Positions 1 through 8,764 of a stretch of DNA of 36,287 nucleotides are shown piece after piece. Position numbers and translations under genes: made by a program. Below the pieces are notes generated by a model. It saw only the letters and a list, made by a program, of their open reading frames with translations, was not told where the DNA came from and made no database searches. This stretch comes from Acidaminococcus hominis (GTDB lineage Bacteria; Bacillota; Negativicutes; Acidaminococcales; Acidaminococcaceae), in assembly GCF_900291475.1 (NCBI RefSeq), contig NZ_OLMM01000001.1:128501-164787 (forward strand), read 5' to 3'. The first letter of the stretch is position 1. Each line of letters opens with the position of its first letter.

Positions 1-162
1 AGCGTTGCGGCCGCATCCAAACATCCCCAAAAATATCCCAGAGGATGTTTGGTTAATAAGGCCCATGCGATAGCCGTCCAAGGAGCAAGTCCGTCAGGAC
101 GCAGCTGCTTGGAATACGGCGAACCGCTCAGGAAGTGTCGCCATAGGCGACGATAGAAGTTT
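1..162 (+). repeat. R1 structured repeat, copy 1 (multi-hairpin element)
   Basis: First copy of a repeat I call R1; it may start just before the window. It folds into a hairpin CCAAACATCC/GGATGTTTGG, then a nested stem (GCCGT/ACGGC enclosing CCAAG/CTTGG and GTCC/GGAC), then a 3' hairpin GTCGCC/GGCGAC followed by GATAGAAGTTT. Further copies lie near 8154, 8318, 8481, 8661, 27117 and 29046, with different bases but preserved pairing. There is no open reading frame. Function is unknown; it could be an RNA or the folded end of a small mobile element. Confidence 0.6.
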
Positions 163-607
163 AATCCAGGTATCATCTTTTAATCAATTATTCGCGGCCC
201 TTGGCCGCAGTAGGAGCACTCTCTGTATAACCCTCAACGTTCACGGGGAGGGTGTCGCACAACGTGCGACGGGAAGGGCCGGTGCCACCTGCGCCCGCAT
301 GCGTGCGAGGTCAGTTACTTGAACAAATCCGCAATAATAATATATTTTGTGCTGCTTAGCTCCTTCCACATTGTGCTCAAAAATAAGTAATTTTAGAAAC
401 GTGGTAGTGCCTTATAGTTGACATCCATCAAGTGTGAGGGAGGTGGCGCCGGGAGGCGACGAAGAGAGTTTTCAAAGCACATAAATATCAAAAACGATAT
501 ATTTTTCCTTTCATTCCAATATTTGCGGCCCTTGGCCGCTGCCTTCCCAGCCCAACAGCAGTCCCAGGCTGGGAAGGTGGGGCGCCCAGCGCCTCGGATG
601 GGTGGCC
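163..607. repeat. Repeat island I (inverted R2-like modules, no gene)
   Basis: No credible gene. Around 200-300 there is a GC-rich stem-loop block (CGTCGCAC-type pairing near 255-270) resembling a minus-oriented R2 module. The stretch from about 290 to 415 closely matches 26985-27105, sharing CACCTGCGCCCGCATGCG and AAAAATAAGTAATTTTA. A central hairpin with GGCGCC/GGCGAC-like arms ends in GAAGAGAGTTT near 445-472. A plus-oriented R2-like module follows at about 529-605, with CCTTCCCA/TGGGAAGG arms, then GGGGCGCCCAGCGCC and GGATGGG. The arrangement minus-R2, hairpin, plus-R2 repeats elsewhere in the window. Confidence 0.5.
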
Positions 608-985
608 CTAAGGCCGCTCCAGGCCCTCTGCTTGCAGGTCTCTAGCCATCCTTTCAATAGATTTTCTAAAGAATACAAGATATTTTCTCAATTCCTCGCT
701 GAAACCGTCCAAATCTGCGTCCGTAATAACACCGTCATAGAGAAACCGCATCAGAAAATCAATCATGGTACCCTTGCTGACTTCACATCTGACCCCAGGA
801 TGTTTTTTGTCTTCACGCATTTTTTTCCAAAGGGTCCAAAATTTTGTTGATGCTGGATCCTTTCCTTGCAGGTACTGCGCGTATTCCTGAACCAATTTTC
901 CCATATAGGCTTCCTGCCATTTCGGAAGTCTTTCCTGGTAAAGCTTCCAGTCTTTTTTGGTTACTTCATAATACACAGGCTCCAT
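608..985 (-). CDS. Hypothetical protein, 125 aa, charged and helical
   Basis: Not recognised. The ATG at 985 is preceded by a good ribosome binding site (GGAGGAGCGCTT just upstream), which supports the start. The 125-residue product is rich in Lys, Glu, Trp and Tyr (for example KKDWKLYQERLPKWQEAY). It has no signal peptide or membrane segment, so it is probably a cytosolic helical protein. It lies 72 bp downstream of the other minus-strand gene (1058-1641), so the two may be co-transcribed. Its C-terminus runs up to repeat island I. I see no catalytic motif and assign no function. Confidence 0.6.
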   Translation of the reverse strand: MEPVYYEVTKKDWKLYQERLPKWQEAYMGKLVQEYAQYLQGKDPASTKFWTLWKKMREDKKHPGVRCEVSKGTMIDFLMRFLYDGVITDADLDGFSEELRKYLVFFRKSIERMARDLQAEGLERP

Positions 986-1057
986 AAGCGCTCCTCCTTT
1001 ACCTCAGTCGTCCTCGCCGCGCCGTTCCGTTAAAATCTCGTTCAAATCCCCACAATC

Positions 1058-1641
1058 CTAAGAAGGGGCGTCCCCTATATAGGGCACCGGTCTGGGAGGT
1101 CCCATTTTATACAGCTTGCAGTTCTTTGGCCCATAGCAAAAGCTCTCGAACCGGAATTTTTGGGAAACGCCCCAATCGTATTCAATGGCAACATTGGCCA
1201 TACAAGCCCATTTGCAGGTGACGCATTTGCTGCCCCACCGTCTTTTGTCCAGCAGGCGGCAGCCGCGCCAGGCATAGACTTCCAAAGCAGGGACCTCTCC
1301 CACCCAGGGCGAATCCTTTGCTTCATCTACAAAAGCAGCTTCCGCCGTCTTTTTCAGAGCCCCGGCCCGATAGTAGTCGGCATATTCCCACTTGGGATAC
1401 TGCTTCGTCCAGGCCGTTCCAGATATTTCATCACCAATATGAAAGCGCAGTCTGTTCTGCTGCCGTTCCGAAATGGCAATGGAAAAATCCCTGGCCTCAC
1501 CGTCCGCCTTTCCCGTCAAAAACAGATTATAACCAATCATGCCATGGGTGCGGTTATCCAGCCGATAGCGCCAGACCTTGGAACGGGGCTGCACCGACAA
1601 AATACGGCCAAAAACTTGATTTTCTTCTGTTCGTTTTTCAT
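1058..1641 (-). CDS. Conserved-looking Cys-rich hypothetical protein, start region frameshifted
   Basis: The frame reads 180 residues from a TTG at 1600 and has no good ribosome binding site there. A textbook site (AAGGAGG) followed after 7 nt by ATG lies at 1641-1639, but that ATG is in another frame. Restoring one A to the AAAAA run right after it would give MKKRTEENQVFGRILSVQPR leading straight into the long frame. I infer a one-base loss, or a sequencing error, in this homopolymer. The C-terminal half has a Cys pattern (KCVTCKWAC, then SFCYGPKNCKLYK) that could bind a metal. The long frame is otherwise intact. Function unknown; probably co-transcribed with the 608-985 gene. Confidence 0.55.
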
Positions 1642-2098
1642 AAAAATGCCTCCTTCAGGTGGAGTGCTTTTTGTCACAACCATTATACCCACGAAGCAAT
1701 CCCAAAAGCAAACGCTAAAACGTTTGGAGTGTCCAGAAAGCCGGCAGTGGGGGATGCCCCGTGCCAACGCAAAGGGTTCCCAGGCCGCACCTACATAACC
1801 AAAATACGTACTTCACACACGTACAACAATCCTTATTTCGTACCATAAATTTGAGTACTATTACATAAATAATGAATTATATTACAAAACGCTGTACATA
1901 TTATATAGTTATTTCGTATTCGTGAAAAATTCATTACATCATATTCTTTGTTTAATAACATAATGCTTATAAAATATAAAAACAATTAAAAGAAAACTGA
2001 AAAGTCATTGACAATTGTCCTCTAATGGAAGATAATTTGATACAGAGAACAGTTCTTAATTGTGCTCAAAATGGAATACGAGAAAAGGGGCGAGGTTT
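1642..2098. other. AT-rich intergenic region before the adhesin
   Basis: Divergent intergenic region between the minus-strand pair and the plus-strand adhesin. The part from about 1800 to 2000 is strongly AT-rich. I see a promoter for the adhesin at 2008-2036 and no gene or repeat-family copy. Confidence 0.5.
2008..2036 (+). promoter_or_regulatory. Predicted promoter of the YadA-like adhesin
   Basis: TTGACA at 2008-2013 and GATAAT at 2031-2036, with a 17-bp spacer. This is close to the sigma-70/sigma-A consensus and lies about 60 bp upstream of the chosen adhesin start. Confidence 0.6.
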
Positions 2099-2949
2099 AT
2101 GAACAAGGCATATCGAGTCATTTGGAGTCGAGTAAAACATTGTTACATCGTTGTCTCCGAACTGGCAAGAAGCCACACGAAAAAATCTGGGAACGCCAGA
2201 GCTGGGGGAAAAAGCATGGCAGCTCTTTGTACGTTCCTATTGCTCAGCAGTGCCGGTGTCGCAGGAGCAGCTGACACCACTGTTGGCGGCGGAGCAGGTG
2301 TGGCCTATGGGACGGGCAGTTCGGCACCCAAAGCGGAAAATGTGGCTATCGGGAAAAATGCCACCATTTCCTACTCTGGCGGCGTTGGGCAGCCATCTAC
2401 AGGCGATATTGTTATCGGTGGTGGTGCACATACCAATAACTATATTGACCAAGGCGGTGGTATCGCAATTGGTGCCAATGCTTTTGTGGAAAATATGGTT
2501 GGAGGCTTAGAGCGATCTTTTGATTTTAATCAGGCCCAATATGATAGCATCTTTGGCATATCGTATGGATTCCCGAAAGATCCATCAAAAATGGTAACTG
2601 GTGTAGCTATTGGTCAGAATACCTATGCCCGTTCCGGCAGCGTCATGCTTGGTACTCATAATTATAAGGGAGCATTAGGCGACACAGAGGTCGATAGTGC
2701 AAATGCAAAGGCTGATAATATGTCGTTGTTTTCTACAACGGTAGGTGCCAATAGTTATACAAATGGATTATTTTCTTCCGTAACAGGCTCGTACTCCATT
2801 GCATCTTCTGATTATAGTGGTGGAACTACTAATGCTGTAAAGAATTTTGGCGCGACTATTACAGGTTCTTTAAACAGCATCGAATCGAAAACAGCATCCT
2901 CCGCTTACTCCGGCATCGCCAGCAGTATTGTTGGTGTGGCCAACTATAG
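2099..2949 (+). pseudogene. YadA-like trimeric autotransporter adhesin, 5' part (interrupted by IS)
   Basis: N-terminal part of a type Vc secreted adhesin. The start at 2099 gives MNKAYRVIWSRVKHCYIVVS, a typical extended signal peptide region (ESPR), then a hydrophobic core (ALCTFLLLSSAGVAGA). Head-domain repeats follow, with GVAIGQNT, NVAIGKNAT and IAIGANAF typical of the YadA head. The coding sequence reaches VGVANY at 2947, where an IS3-family element is inserted. Reading continues into the IS and stops at 3070, so the residues after VGVANYS are IS-derived. Joining 2949 to 4257 restores one frame (NYSSIINRVYNSNG), giving a protein of about 1370 residues. As it stands the gene can only make a truncated, unanchored fragment. 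Base composition here is more AT-rich than in the 3' part. Confidence 0.85.
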
Positions 2950-2992
2950 TGGCACGTTTGTCAAGACCAAAATCGATGAATTTCTAAATGTA

Positions 2993-3871
2993 TCAGGCAG
3001 CAGACATTGCAGCATTGAGCAGCAGTGCCGGGAAGTAGCGCTCTGCTGGCGGGACGTTCCCGATGGCTGAGTGGCAGCGCTGGAAGTTATACACGTTGAT
3101 GTAGTTGCGGATGGCCTTGCGAGCCTCCCGGATGTTGCGGTACTGCGTGAGATAGGCTTCCTCATACTTGAATGTCCGGAACCACCGCTCAATCTTGATG
3201 TTGTCGGCCCAGCGGCTCTTGCCATCCATGCTCTGGCGGATCTTGTGTTCCTTGAGGAAAGCCTTGTACTCCTTGCTGGTGAACTGGCATCCTTGGTCGG
3301 AGTTGAGAATCTGCGGCTTTGCTATACGGAGCGCCTTCCTTACGGCGGCAATGACCATCCGGGTGTCCAGGGTATCGTCCACCTCCCAGCCAACAATGCA
3401 GCGGCTGTACCAGTCGATGATGGCTGTCAGATAAACGAAACCGTGCTCCAGGGGAATGTAGGTGATGTCGATGGACCATGCCTGGTTAGGCTGCTGAATA
3501 TCCACATGCTTCAGCAGGTAGGGCATCACCTGCGCTTGTTGCTGCCGCTTGGAAAGGTTCATCTTCGGATAGATGACGTCGATGCCCATCTCGCGCATAT
3601 AGCGAGCTGTCTTGCGTCGTCCGGCCTGATGCCCGAGGCGCTGCAGCTGCGAGGCCAGCTGCCTTGCGCCCCAGGCAGGATTGTCCGCGTGGCAACGATC
3701 GACGATGCGCTTGCATTCCAGCTCTTCATCTGATGGAGTGTTCTCTTTGGGGTGGTAGTATTGGCTTGTGCGGTTGACGCCGAGCAGCTTTGCTGCTTTC
3801 CGAAGGGAAAGCTCCTTGCACTCACTCCTCGAAAGGTTTTGGAGAATACTGTTTCTCGTAGTCCGGTCCAA
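2993..3871 (-). CDS. IS3-family transposase, orfB (DDE integrase domain)
   Basis: Catalytic subunit of the IS3-type transposase, an rve/DDE-fold enzyme that excises and inserts the element. The DDE residues are visible as SIDITYIP, LNSDQGCQFTS and IKIERWFRTFKYEE. An HTH_21-like N-terminal region (LRKAAKLLGVNRTSQYYH) precedes the catalytic core. The listed start is a TTG at 3871 without a clear ribosome binding site. The frame is open upstream to an A9 run (3885-3893), the usual frameshift position in IS3 elements. However, orfB is in the +1 frame relative to orfA, not the canonical -1 frame, so normal -1 frameshifting would not fuse them. Transcriptional slippage on A9 could. The domain itself appears intact. 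Confidence 0.9.
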   Translation of the reverse strand: MDRTTRNSILQNLSRSECKELSLRKAAKLLGVNRTSQYYHPKENTPSDEELECKRIVDRCHADNPAWGARQLASQLQRLGHQAGRRKTARYMREMGIDVIYPKMNLSKRQQQAQVMPYLLKHVDIQQPNQAWSIDITYIPLEHGFVYLTAIIDWYSRCIVGWEVDDTLDTRMVIAAVRKALRIAKPQILNSDQGCQFTSKEYKAFLKEHKIRQSMDGKSRWADNIKIERWFRTFKYEEAYLTQYRNIREARKAIRNYINVYNFQRCHSAIGNVPPAERYFPALLLNAAMSAA

Positions 3872-4169
3872 GAATTTCCTCAGATTTTTTTTTCAACCAA
3901 TCCACCTGCATGGTGAGTTGGCCAACTTTGCGGGCATAGGAGGCTTTCTCCTTCCGCTCGGTCTCGAGTTTTTGATTGAGGTTGTCCTCTCTGGAATCAT
4001 CGAATATGATGCTTGCCTTGCTGAGAAACTCGTTCTTCCAGTTCCGCAAGAGGTTCGGCAGGATTTCGTTCTCAGCCGCCAGCGTGTTGAGGTCTTTCTC
4101 ACCCTTGAGCAGCTCGATGACGAGATCGGATTTGAATTTCGACGTGAAATGACGGCGCGTGCGTGACAT
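3822..4169 (-). CDS. IS3-family transposase, orfA (HTH, DNA-binding)
   Basis: Small N-terminal IS3 protein that binds the element ends through a helix-turn-helix. The start at 4169 (MSRTRRHFTSKFKSDLVIEL) is chosen because AAAGGAGA lies 8-10 nt upstream; the longer frame up to 4220 has no such site. Residues DLNTLAAENEILPNLLRNWK fit the HTH_Tnp_1 type. The C-terminal part (LETERKEKASYARKVGQLTM) looks like the leucine-zipper coiled coil used for dimerisation. It ends with PDYEKQYSPKPFEE and overlaps orfB. A run of nine A residues in the coding strand (WLKKKSEE) is the likely slippage site. Confidence 0.85.
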   Translation of the reverse strand: MSRTRRHFTSKFKSDLVIELLKGEKDLNTLAAENEILPNLLRNWKNEFLSKASIIFDDSREDNLNQKLETERKEKASYARKVGQLTMQVDWLKKKSEEILGPDYEKQYSPKPFEE

Positions 4170-4256
4170 GATGATTATCTCCTTTTTCATTGATCGCCTC
4201 CAGTATACCACGAGATTCACATTAAGAAATAGTTTCGAAGTTGTCTTAATTCATAG

Positions 4257-7200
4257 TTCCATTATAAACAGGGTATACAATTCCAACGGAGCTTTGGTCT
4301 TTGGTGCCGGCAATGAAATTACCAATTCTGTTACTGATGTATCGGCTTTGGACCTTAATTTTGACAATGCATCGCCCAATGCACTGCGGGATAAGTTGAA
4401 AGGCATGCTGAAAGATGCCAACGGCGGCGGTTCTACCCTGGCCATTGGCGGCGGCAACACGGCGGATTATACCCTGCTGACCCAGATTTCCGGGGTCAGC
4501 AACACCATTACCGGTTCCTCCAGCACCCCTGCCAAGCTGAACTATATTGCCGGGTTCCAGAATACCATAACAAATGCTTCCAATAATATTGTCATGGGGG
4601 ACAAGCATACAGTTACGGCAGAAAACACCATTGCCATCGGTGGTTTGTCCAAGGCTGAAACCCGTTCTGTGGCCAATACCACGTCCCTGGGTTATGATGC
4701 CCTGGTCAGCCAGGAGGGCGGCGTAGCCCTGGGCTACCAGTCCAAGGCGGCGGTAGACAAAGGCGCAGCGGGCTACGACCTGTCCACCAACGCAGCCTCC
4801 ACCGATACCAGTTCCACCTGGAAAGCCACCGCAGCGGCCGTTTCTGTGGGCGATGCGGATAACGGCCTTACCCGTCAGATTACCAGCGTGGCAGCCGGCT
4901 CCGCCGATACCGATGCGGTAAACGTAGCCCAGCTGAAAAAAGCCGTAAGTTCCGCTGCTGGTTCTGCCGCCCACTACTATAGCGTAAAGAGCGACGAGCA
5001 GGGCGACGGTTCCAACTACAACAACGATGGCGCCAAAGGCCGAAACGCACTGGCAGCCGGCGTAAATGCTTCGGCAAAAGGCTTCGAATCGGTAGCCATT
5101 GGCTATGGCACTAAGACCACCGCAGACAACACCGTGGCCATCGGCAACGGCAGCCAGGCTATCGGCAAGCACGGCGTGGCCATCGGCGACGGTGCCACCG
5201 CAGGCTCCCCGGACGGCAACTACCTTTTTGGCAACATTGCCATCGGCACCGGAGCCAATTCCGCCGGCGGCGTTGCTATCGGTGATAATTCCAAGGCCGG
5301 GAATTACAGCTTGGCAGCTGGCCTCTATTCGGAAGCCGGCGACCGGGCCGCAGCTGCTGGGTATTCCAACAAAGCCACTGGCCAGTGGTCCTCCGCTTTG
5401 GGGGTAGGCAACGAAGCCTCGGCCCTTTCCTCTACGGCTGTGGGCAATGGCAACAAGGTGTCCGGCCTCAGCTCCGCCGCAGTAGGCGTGAGCAATAACG
5501 TAGCCCAAAATAATACCTTCGTCCTGGGCAGCCGCGTGACCACCACCCAGGCGAACAGCGTGGTCCTTGGAGCTGGTTCCGCCGACCGGGCGGCCACCAG
5601 TGAGACCAAGGGGACCATCACCCTTTCCGACGGAACCACCCGGGAATATGGGAACTTTGCAGGCACTAGCCCAACTGGCGTGGTCAGCGTAGGAGCTAAA
5701 GACAGTGAACGGCAGATCATCAACGTGGCAGCCGGAAAGATCAGCGCCGACAGCACCGATGCCGTCAACGGCAGCCAGCTCTACAGCCTGGCCAACGAAG
5801 TGGGCAAAAACGCAGACGCCATCAAGACCATTAACACCCAGATTACCAACGTCACCGCCGAAGCCGGTAAGCACACCACCGTAAAGGCCGGGGCTAACAA
5901 GAACCTGACCGTCACCGAAGGCACCAATGCTGCCGGCGGCAAGGAATATACTGTGGACCTTTCCGAAAATCTCAATATTGGTGGGCCGGGCAAAGACGGC
6001 AAGGACGGTACGGACGGCCATATGGGCATTAACGGCAAGGACGGCGTTTCCGGCGTAGGCATCGACGGCAAGGACGGCATCTCCGTCAAGGGCGACAAAG
6101 GCGAAGTGGGCATTAACGGCAACGATGGCATTTCCATCAAAGGCGCAGACGGCAAGGACGCAGTGGCCATTAACGGCAAAGATGGGGTCGGCCATATCGG
6201 TCTCACCGGACCTGCCGGGACCAACGGCAAGGATGGCACCAATGCCGTGGATATTTCCGTGAAGAACGGCTATAACGGCCAGGACGGCACAAGCGGCGCT
6301 GCCGGAGTAGACGGCAAGGACGGTATTACCCGCATCGTTTACGAAGACAAAACTGGAGAACATCAGGTAGCCACCCTGGACGACGGCATGAAGTACGGCG
6401 GCGATACCGGAGATGTCATCGCCAAGAAGCTGAACAACCAGGTGAACGTTATCGGCGGTATTACGGACCAGGGAAAACTCACCGCCGCAGATAATATCGG
6501 CGTGGTCTCTGACGGCAAAGACAACCTAAAGGTGCGGCTGGCCAAAGACCTGACAGGTATCACCTCCATCAGCAATGGAGGCAATACCACCATTACCCTG
6601 GGCGATAACGAAGTGAACGTGAACAACGCCAAAATCACCAATGTGAAGAACGGAGACATTTCCGAAGGGTCCAAAGATGTGGTAAACGGCGGCCAGGTCT
6701 ATAATGTAACGCGGAATTTAGAACAAAAAATAGACAATTCCGCAGCACAGCTGGGCAGCCGCATCAACAAACTGGGCGACCAGGTAGAACGGGTAGGAGC
6801 TGGCGCAGCAGCTCTGGCCGCACTCCATCCCCAGGACTTTGACCCCGATGACAAATGGGACTTTGCAGCCGGCTATGGCAATTACAAAGGAGCCAATGCA
6901 GTGGCCGTAGGCGCCTTCTATCGCCCCACCGAAGACGTGATGTTCTCCGTAGGCGGTTCCTTCGCTGGAGGAGAAAACCTGGTGAACGCCGGCGTCACCT
7001 TTAAACTGGGCCAGCACAACCACGTCACCCGTTCCCGGATAGCCCTGGCCAAAGACGTACTGGAGCTGAAGCAGCTGGTAGCCAAGCAAAGCGCCATAAT
7101 CCAGCAGCTCATGGCCGGACAAACCCCAGCAAGCCCCGCAGCCCAGAACGTTGACTTCCCCGATGTACCTAAAGACCATTGGGCTTATACCTACGTGAAG

Positions 7201-7521
7201 ACCTTGGCCGACAGAGGCTACCTGAAAGGCTATCCGGACGGCGAATTTAAAGGTAACCGTACGATGACTCGTTATGAATACGCAGCCATCATCTATAGAG
7301 CCCTGCAAAACGGCGCCCCTGTAGATGGCAATATGGGCCGCTCTTTGGGTGAATTTGGCCCCGAAATCCAAAAAGTCGCAGAAGCCGACCACTTCCGGGT
7401 AGACCGGGTTTCCGGCAAAGACAACGACCGGCATAAAATCGAACGCCTCCGGGTCAACGACCAAGACGACAAAGCCCAGCACGTATTCCGGGACGTGTAC
7501 GGCAGCCAGATTAAAAAATAG
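4257..7521 (+). pseudogene. YadA-like trimeric adhesin, 3' part with collagen-like region, YadA anchor and SLH domain
   Basis: Continuation of the adhesin after the IS (1087 residues). In order: head repeats (FGAGNEITNS, VAIGNGS, VAIGDGAT and SSAAVGVSN types); necks (AAGSADTDAVNVAQLKK, AAGKISADSTDAVNGSQLY); a Gly-X-Y collagen-like stretch at about 5985-6325 (GKDGKDGTDG and repeats); a stalk (VVNGGQVYNVTRNLEQKI); and the YadA membrane anchor (about 6720-7010, ending VTFKLGQ). After the anchor comes a coiled coil and one SLH domain (FPDVPKDHWAYTYVKTLADR, TMTRYEYAAIIYRAL). In Negativicutes SLH domains bind polyaminated peptidoglycan, so this tail would sit in the periplasm. The fragment has lost its signal peptide to the IS, so it should not be exported unless the IS excises. 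A terminator follows at 7561. Confidence 0.85.
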
Positions 7522-7560
7522 AGAAAAAGCTAAGTCAAGTAAGAAAACAAACCCCACGAA

Positions 7561-7597
7561 AGCGTCAGTTGTTCGAAAGAATAACTGACGCTTTTTC
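7561..7597 (+). terminator. Rho-independent terminator of the adhesin gene
   Basis: Ten-bp stem AGCGTCAGTT/AACTGACGCT with a 12-nt loop, followed by a T run. It lies about 40 bp after the adhesin stop codon. Confidence 0.85.
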
Positions 7598-7919
7598 ACA
7601 GGGGGCTGGCGGGTTGTTGCGGCCAATGGACCTGAAGTGATGTGGTGCCGGGAATCCCCGCTCAGTCAGCCACTAGCGTGGCTGCCAGCTCCCCCCTAGT
7701 GGTTCGCGGCTAGCTGCGCAGCTACGTCCTACGGACTTGCTTTGCAGGCCGCTATCACAGGGGACGCATTAGCCGGCCCGCCTTTGGACCCATGTTATGG
7801 CGGACCGGATGCGTCTCCCAAAGGTTGGAGCCTTTAAATGGACGTGCGGTCAGCGGGGATGGGGGGATGAAAACAAAAATTGCTTCAAGTTGTTGAGGAA
7901 TCAAGATGGAATATATGGC

Positions 7920-8030
7920 AGAACAGGAACCCCAACCAGGTCCTGCTTTAGAACCAGGGCAGGACCGACCTTCCCCTTCTCCAGTGCGTGCCGAGCAACG
8001 CACTGGTAAGTGGAAGGCAATGTGGCGCAA
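7920..8030 (-). repeat. R2 structured module, minus orientation
   Basis: On the minus strand: GCCTTCCACTTACC, a stem CAGTGCGT/ACGCACTG-type hairpin, GGGGAAGG, then a second stem GGTCCTGC/GCAGGACC and TGGGGTTC. It is the mirror partner of the plus-oriented copy at 8765. Confidence 0.55.
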
Positions 8031-8153
8031 GCGCCACAAAAACATGGATGCGGACGTGCTGGTCGATAGTAGTGGAGATTTGAAAGCTAATGTAGTAATA
8101 ACCGCTATACTATTGATTAATAAATGACCAGTGGGGGGTTAGTATGCCTTCTG

Positions 8154-8296
8154 CAAACGTTGCGGTCGTGTCCAAACAGCGATACGGGTATTCCAAAAGC
8201 TGTTTGGTGTATGCGAGCCATGTGATAGCTGCCTGTGAATCTAGTCTGCAAGACGAAGATGAACAGCTAGCAGCGAACTACTGAGAAGGTGTCGCA
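8154..8296 (+). repeat. R1 structured repeat, copy 2 (3' end lost)
   Basis: Stem CAAACAGC/GCTGTTTG, then nested stems GCTGC/GCAGC, CTGT/ACAG and GTCT/AGAC. These replace GCCGT/ACGGC, CCAA/TTGG and GTCC/GGAC of copies 1 and 3, so pairing is kept while sequence changes. The GATAGC and GCGAAC flanks are conserved. It stops at GGTGTCGCA, without the final hairpin. Confidence 0.55.
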
Positions 8297-8317
8297 TTTT
8301 CCTTTAAAGCCCCCTTC

Positions 8318-8461
8318 AAGCGTTGCGGTCACGTCCAAACAGCGTCACAGGTATTCTAGAAGCTGTTTGGTACACGTGCCCCATGTGATAGCCGTCCAAG
8401 AAGCAAGTCCGTAAGGACGCTGCTGATTGGAACACGGCGAACCACTAAGGAGGTGGCAGCC
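8318..8461 (+). repeat. R1 structured repeat, copy 3
   Basis: Stem CCAAACAGC/GCTGTTTGG enclosed by CACGT/ACGTG, then nested GCCGT/ACGGC, CCAA/TTGG and GTCC/GGAC, followed by GCGAACCACTAAGGAGGTGG. It follows copy 2 directly, in a head-to-tail arrangement. Confidence 0.6.
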
Positions 8462-8480
8462 ACTACCTTCCACGTTTGGG

Positions 8481-8603
8481 AGTCGCATCCGGTCGTCCAC
8501 ATCAAGGCAGCAATGGAGGACCGGCTAATGCGACCTCTGTGATAGCATTCCAAGAATCGAGCTCGAAGAGCGAAGATGATTGGTACAATGCGAACCACTC
8601 GGG
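8481..8603 (+). repeat. R1 structured repeat, copy 4 (divergent)
   Basis: The most diverged copy. Outer stem GTCGCAT/ATGCGAC, inner stem CCGGTC/GACCGG, then GATAGC, stems GCAT/ATGC, CCAA/TTGG and GCTC/GAGC, and GCGAACCACT. The paired positions differ from copies 1-3 in a compensatory way. Confidence 0.55.
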
Positions 8604-8732
8604 GAAGGGGAACCGCCCGTAGGGTGGTGGAAAGGGGGCTGACGGAGAAAGTTTCTAATTGTAAGGACGCTGCTGATTGGAACACGGCGAACCACTAAGG
8701 AGGTGTCAGCCAAAGGCTGACGGAGGAAGTTT
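8601..8732 (+). repeat. R1 3' half within a 96-bp block duplicated at 28986
   Basis: 8601-8696 matches 28986-29081 with a single difference that I can find. It contains the 3' half of R1 (GTAAGGACGCTGCTGATTGG, then CGGCGAACCACT) and continues into the hairpin GTCAGCC/GGCTGAC and GGAGGAAGTTT. Confidence 0.6.
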
Positions 8733-8764
8733 ACTCGGTTTTTCGCGGCCCTTGGCCGCGATTT

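Larger units (their letters stand above)
2950..4253 (-). mobile_element. IS3-family insertion sequence inside the adhesin gene
   Basis: A 1304-bp element starting TGGCACG and ending AATTCA, flanked by TAG at 2947-2949 and 4254-4256. Deleting the element and one TAG restores the adhesin frame, which fixes the boundaries well. Subterminal ends are imperfect inverted repeats sharing AAGAC, TCGA and ATTTCT-AATGT blocks. It encodes orfA (3822-4169) and orfB (2993-3871), both antisense to the adhesin. The size and two-frame organisation fit IS3; the subgroup is not determined. Confidence 0.85.

Noticed and set aside
1-162. Integron attC site or group II intron fragment
   Set aside because: No integrase, no R-box motifs, no domain V hairpin with AGC triad and no reverse transcriptase; the fold differs from both.
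3070-3733. Plus-strand open frame of 220 codons inside the first IS
   Set aside because: It is the complement of the transposase orfB, which has clear DDE motifs on the minus strand.
4246-6363. 705-codon open frame on the minus strand
   Set aside because: It is antisense to the repetitive adhesin coding sequence. It has no ribosome binding site and consists of Ala/Gly/Val-rich repeats mirroring the adhesin codons.
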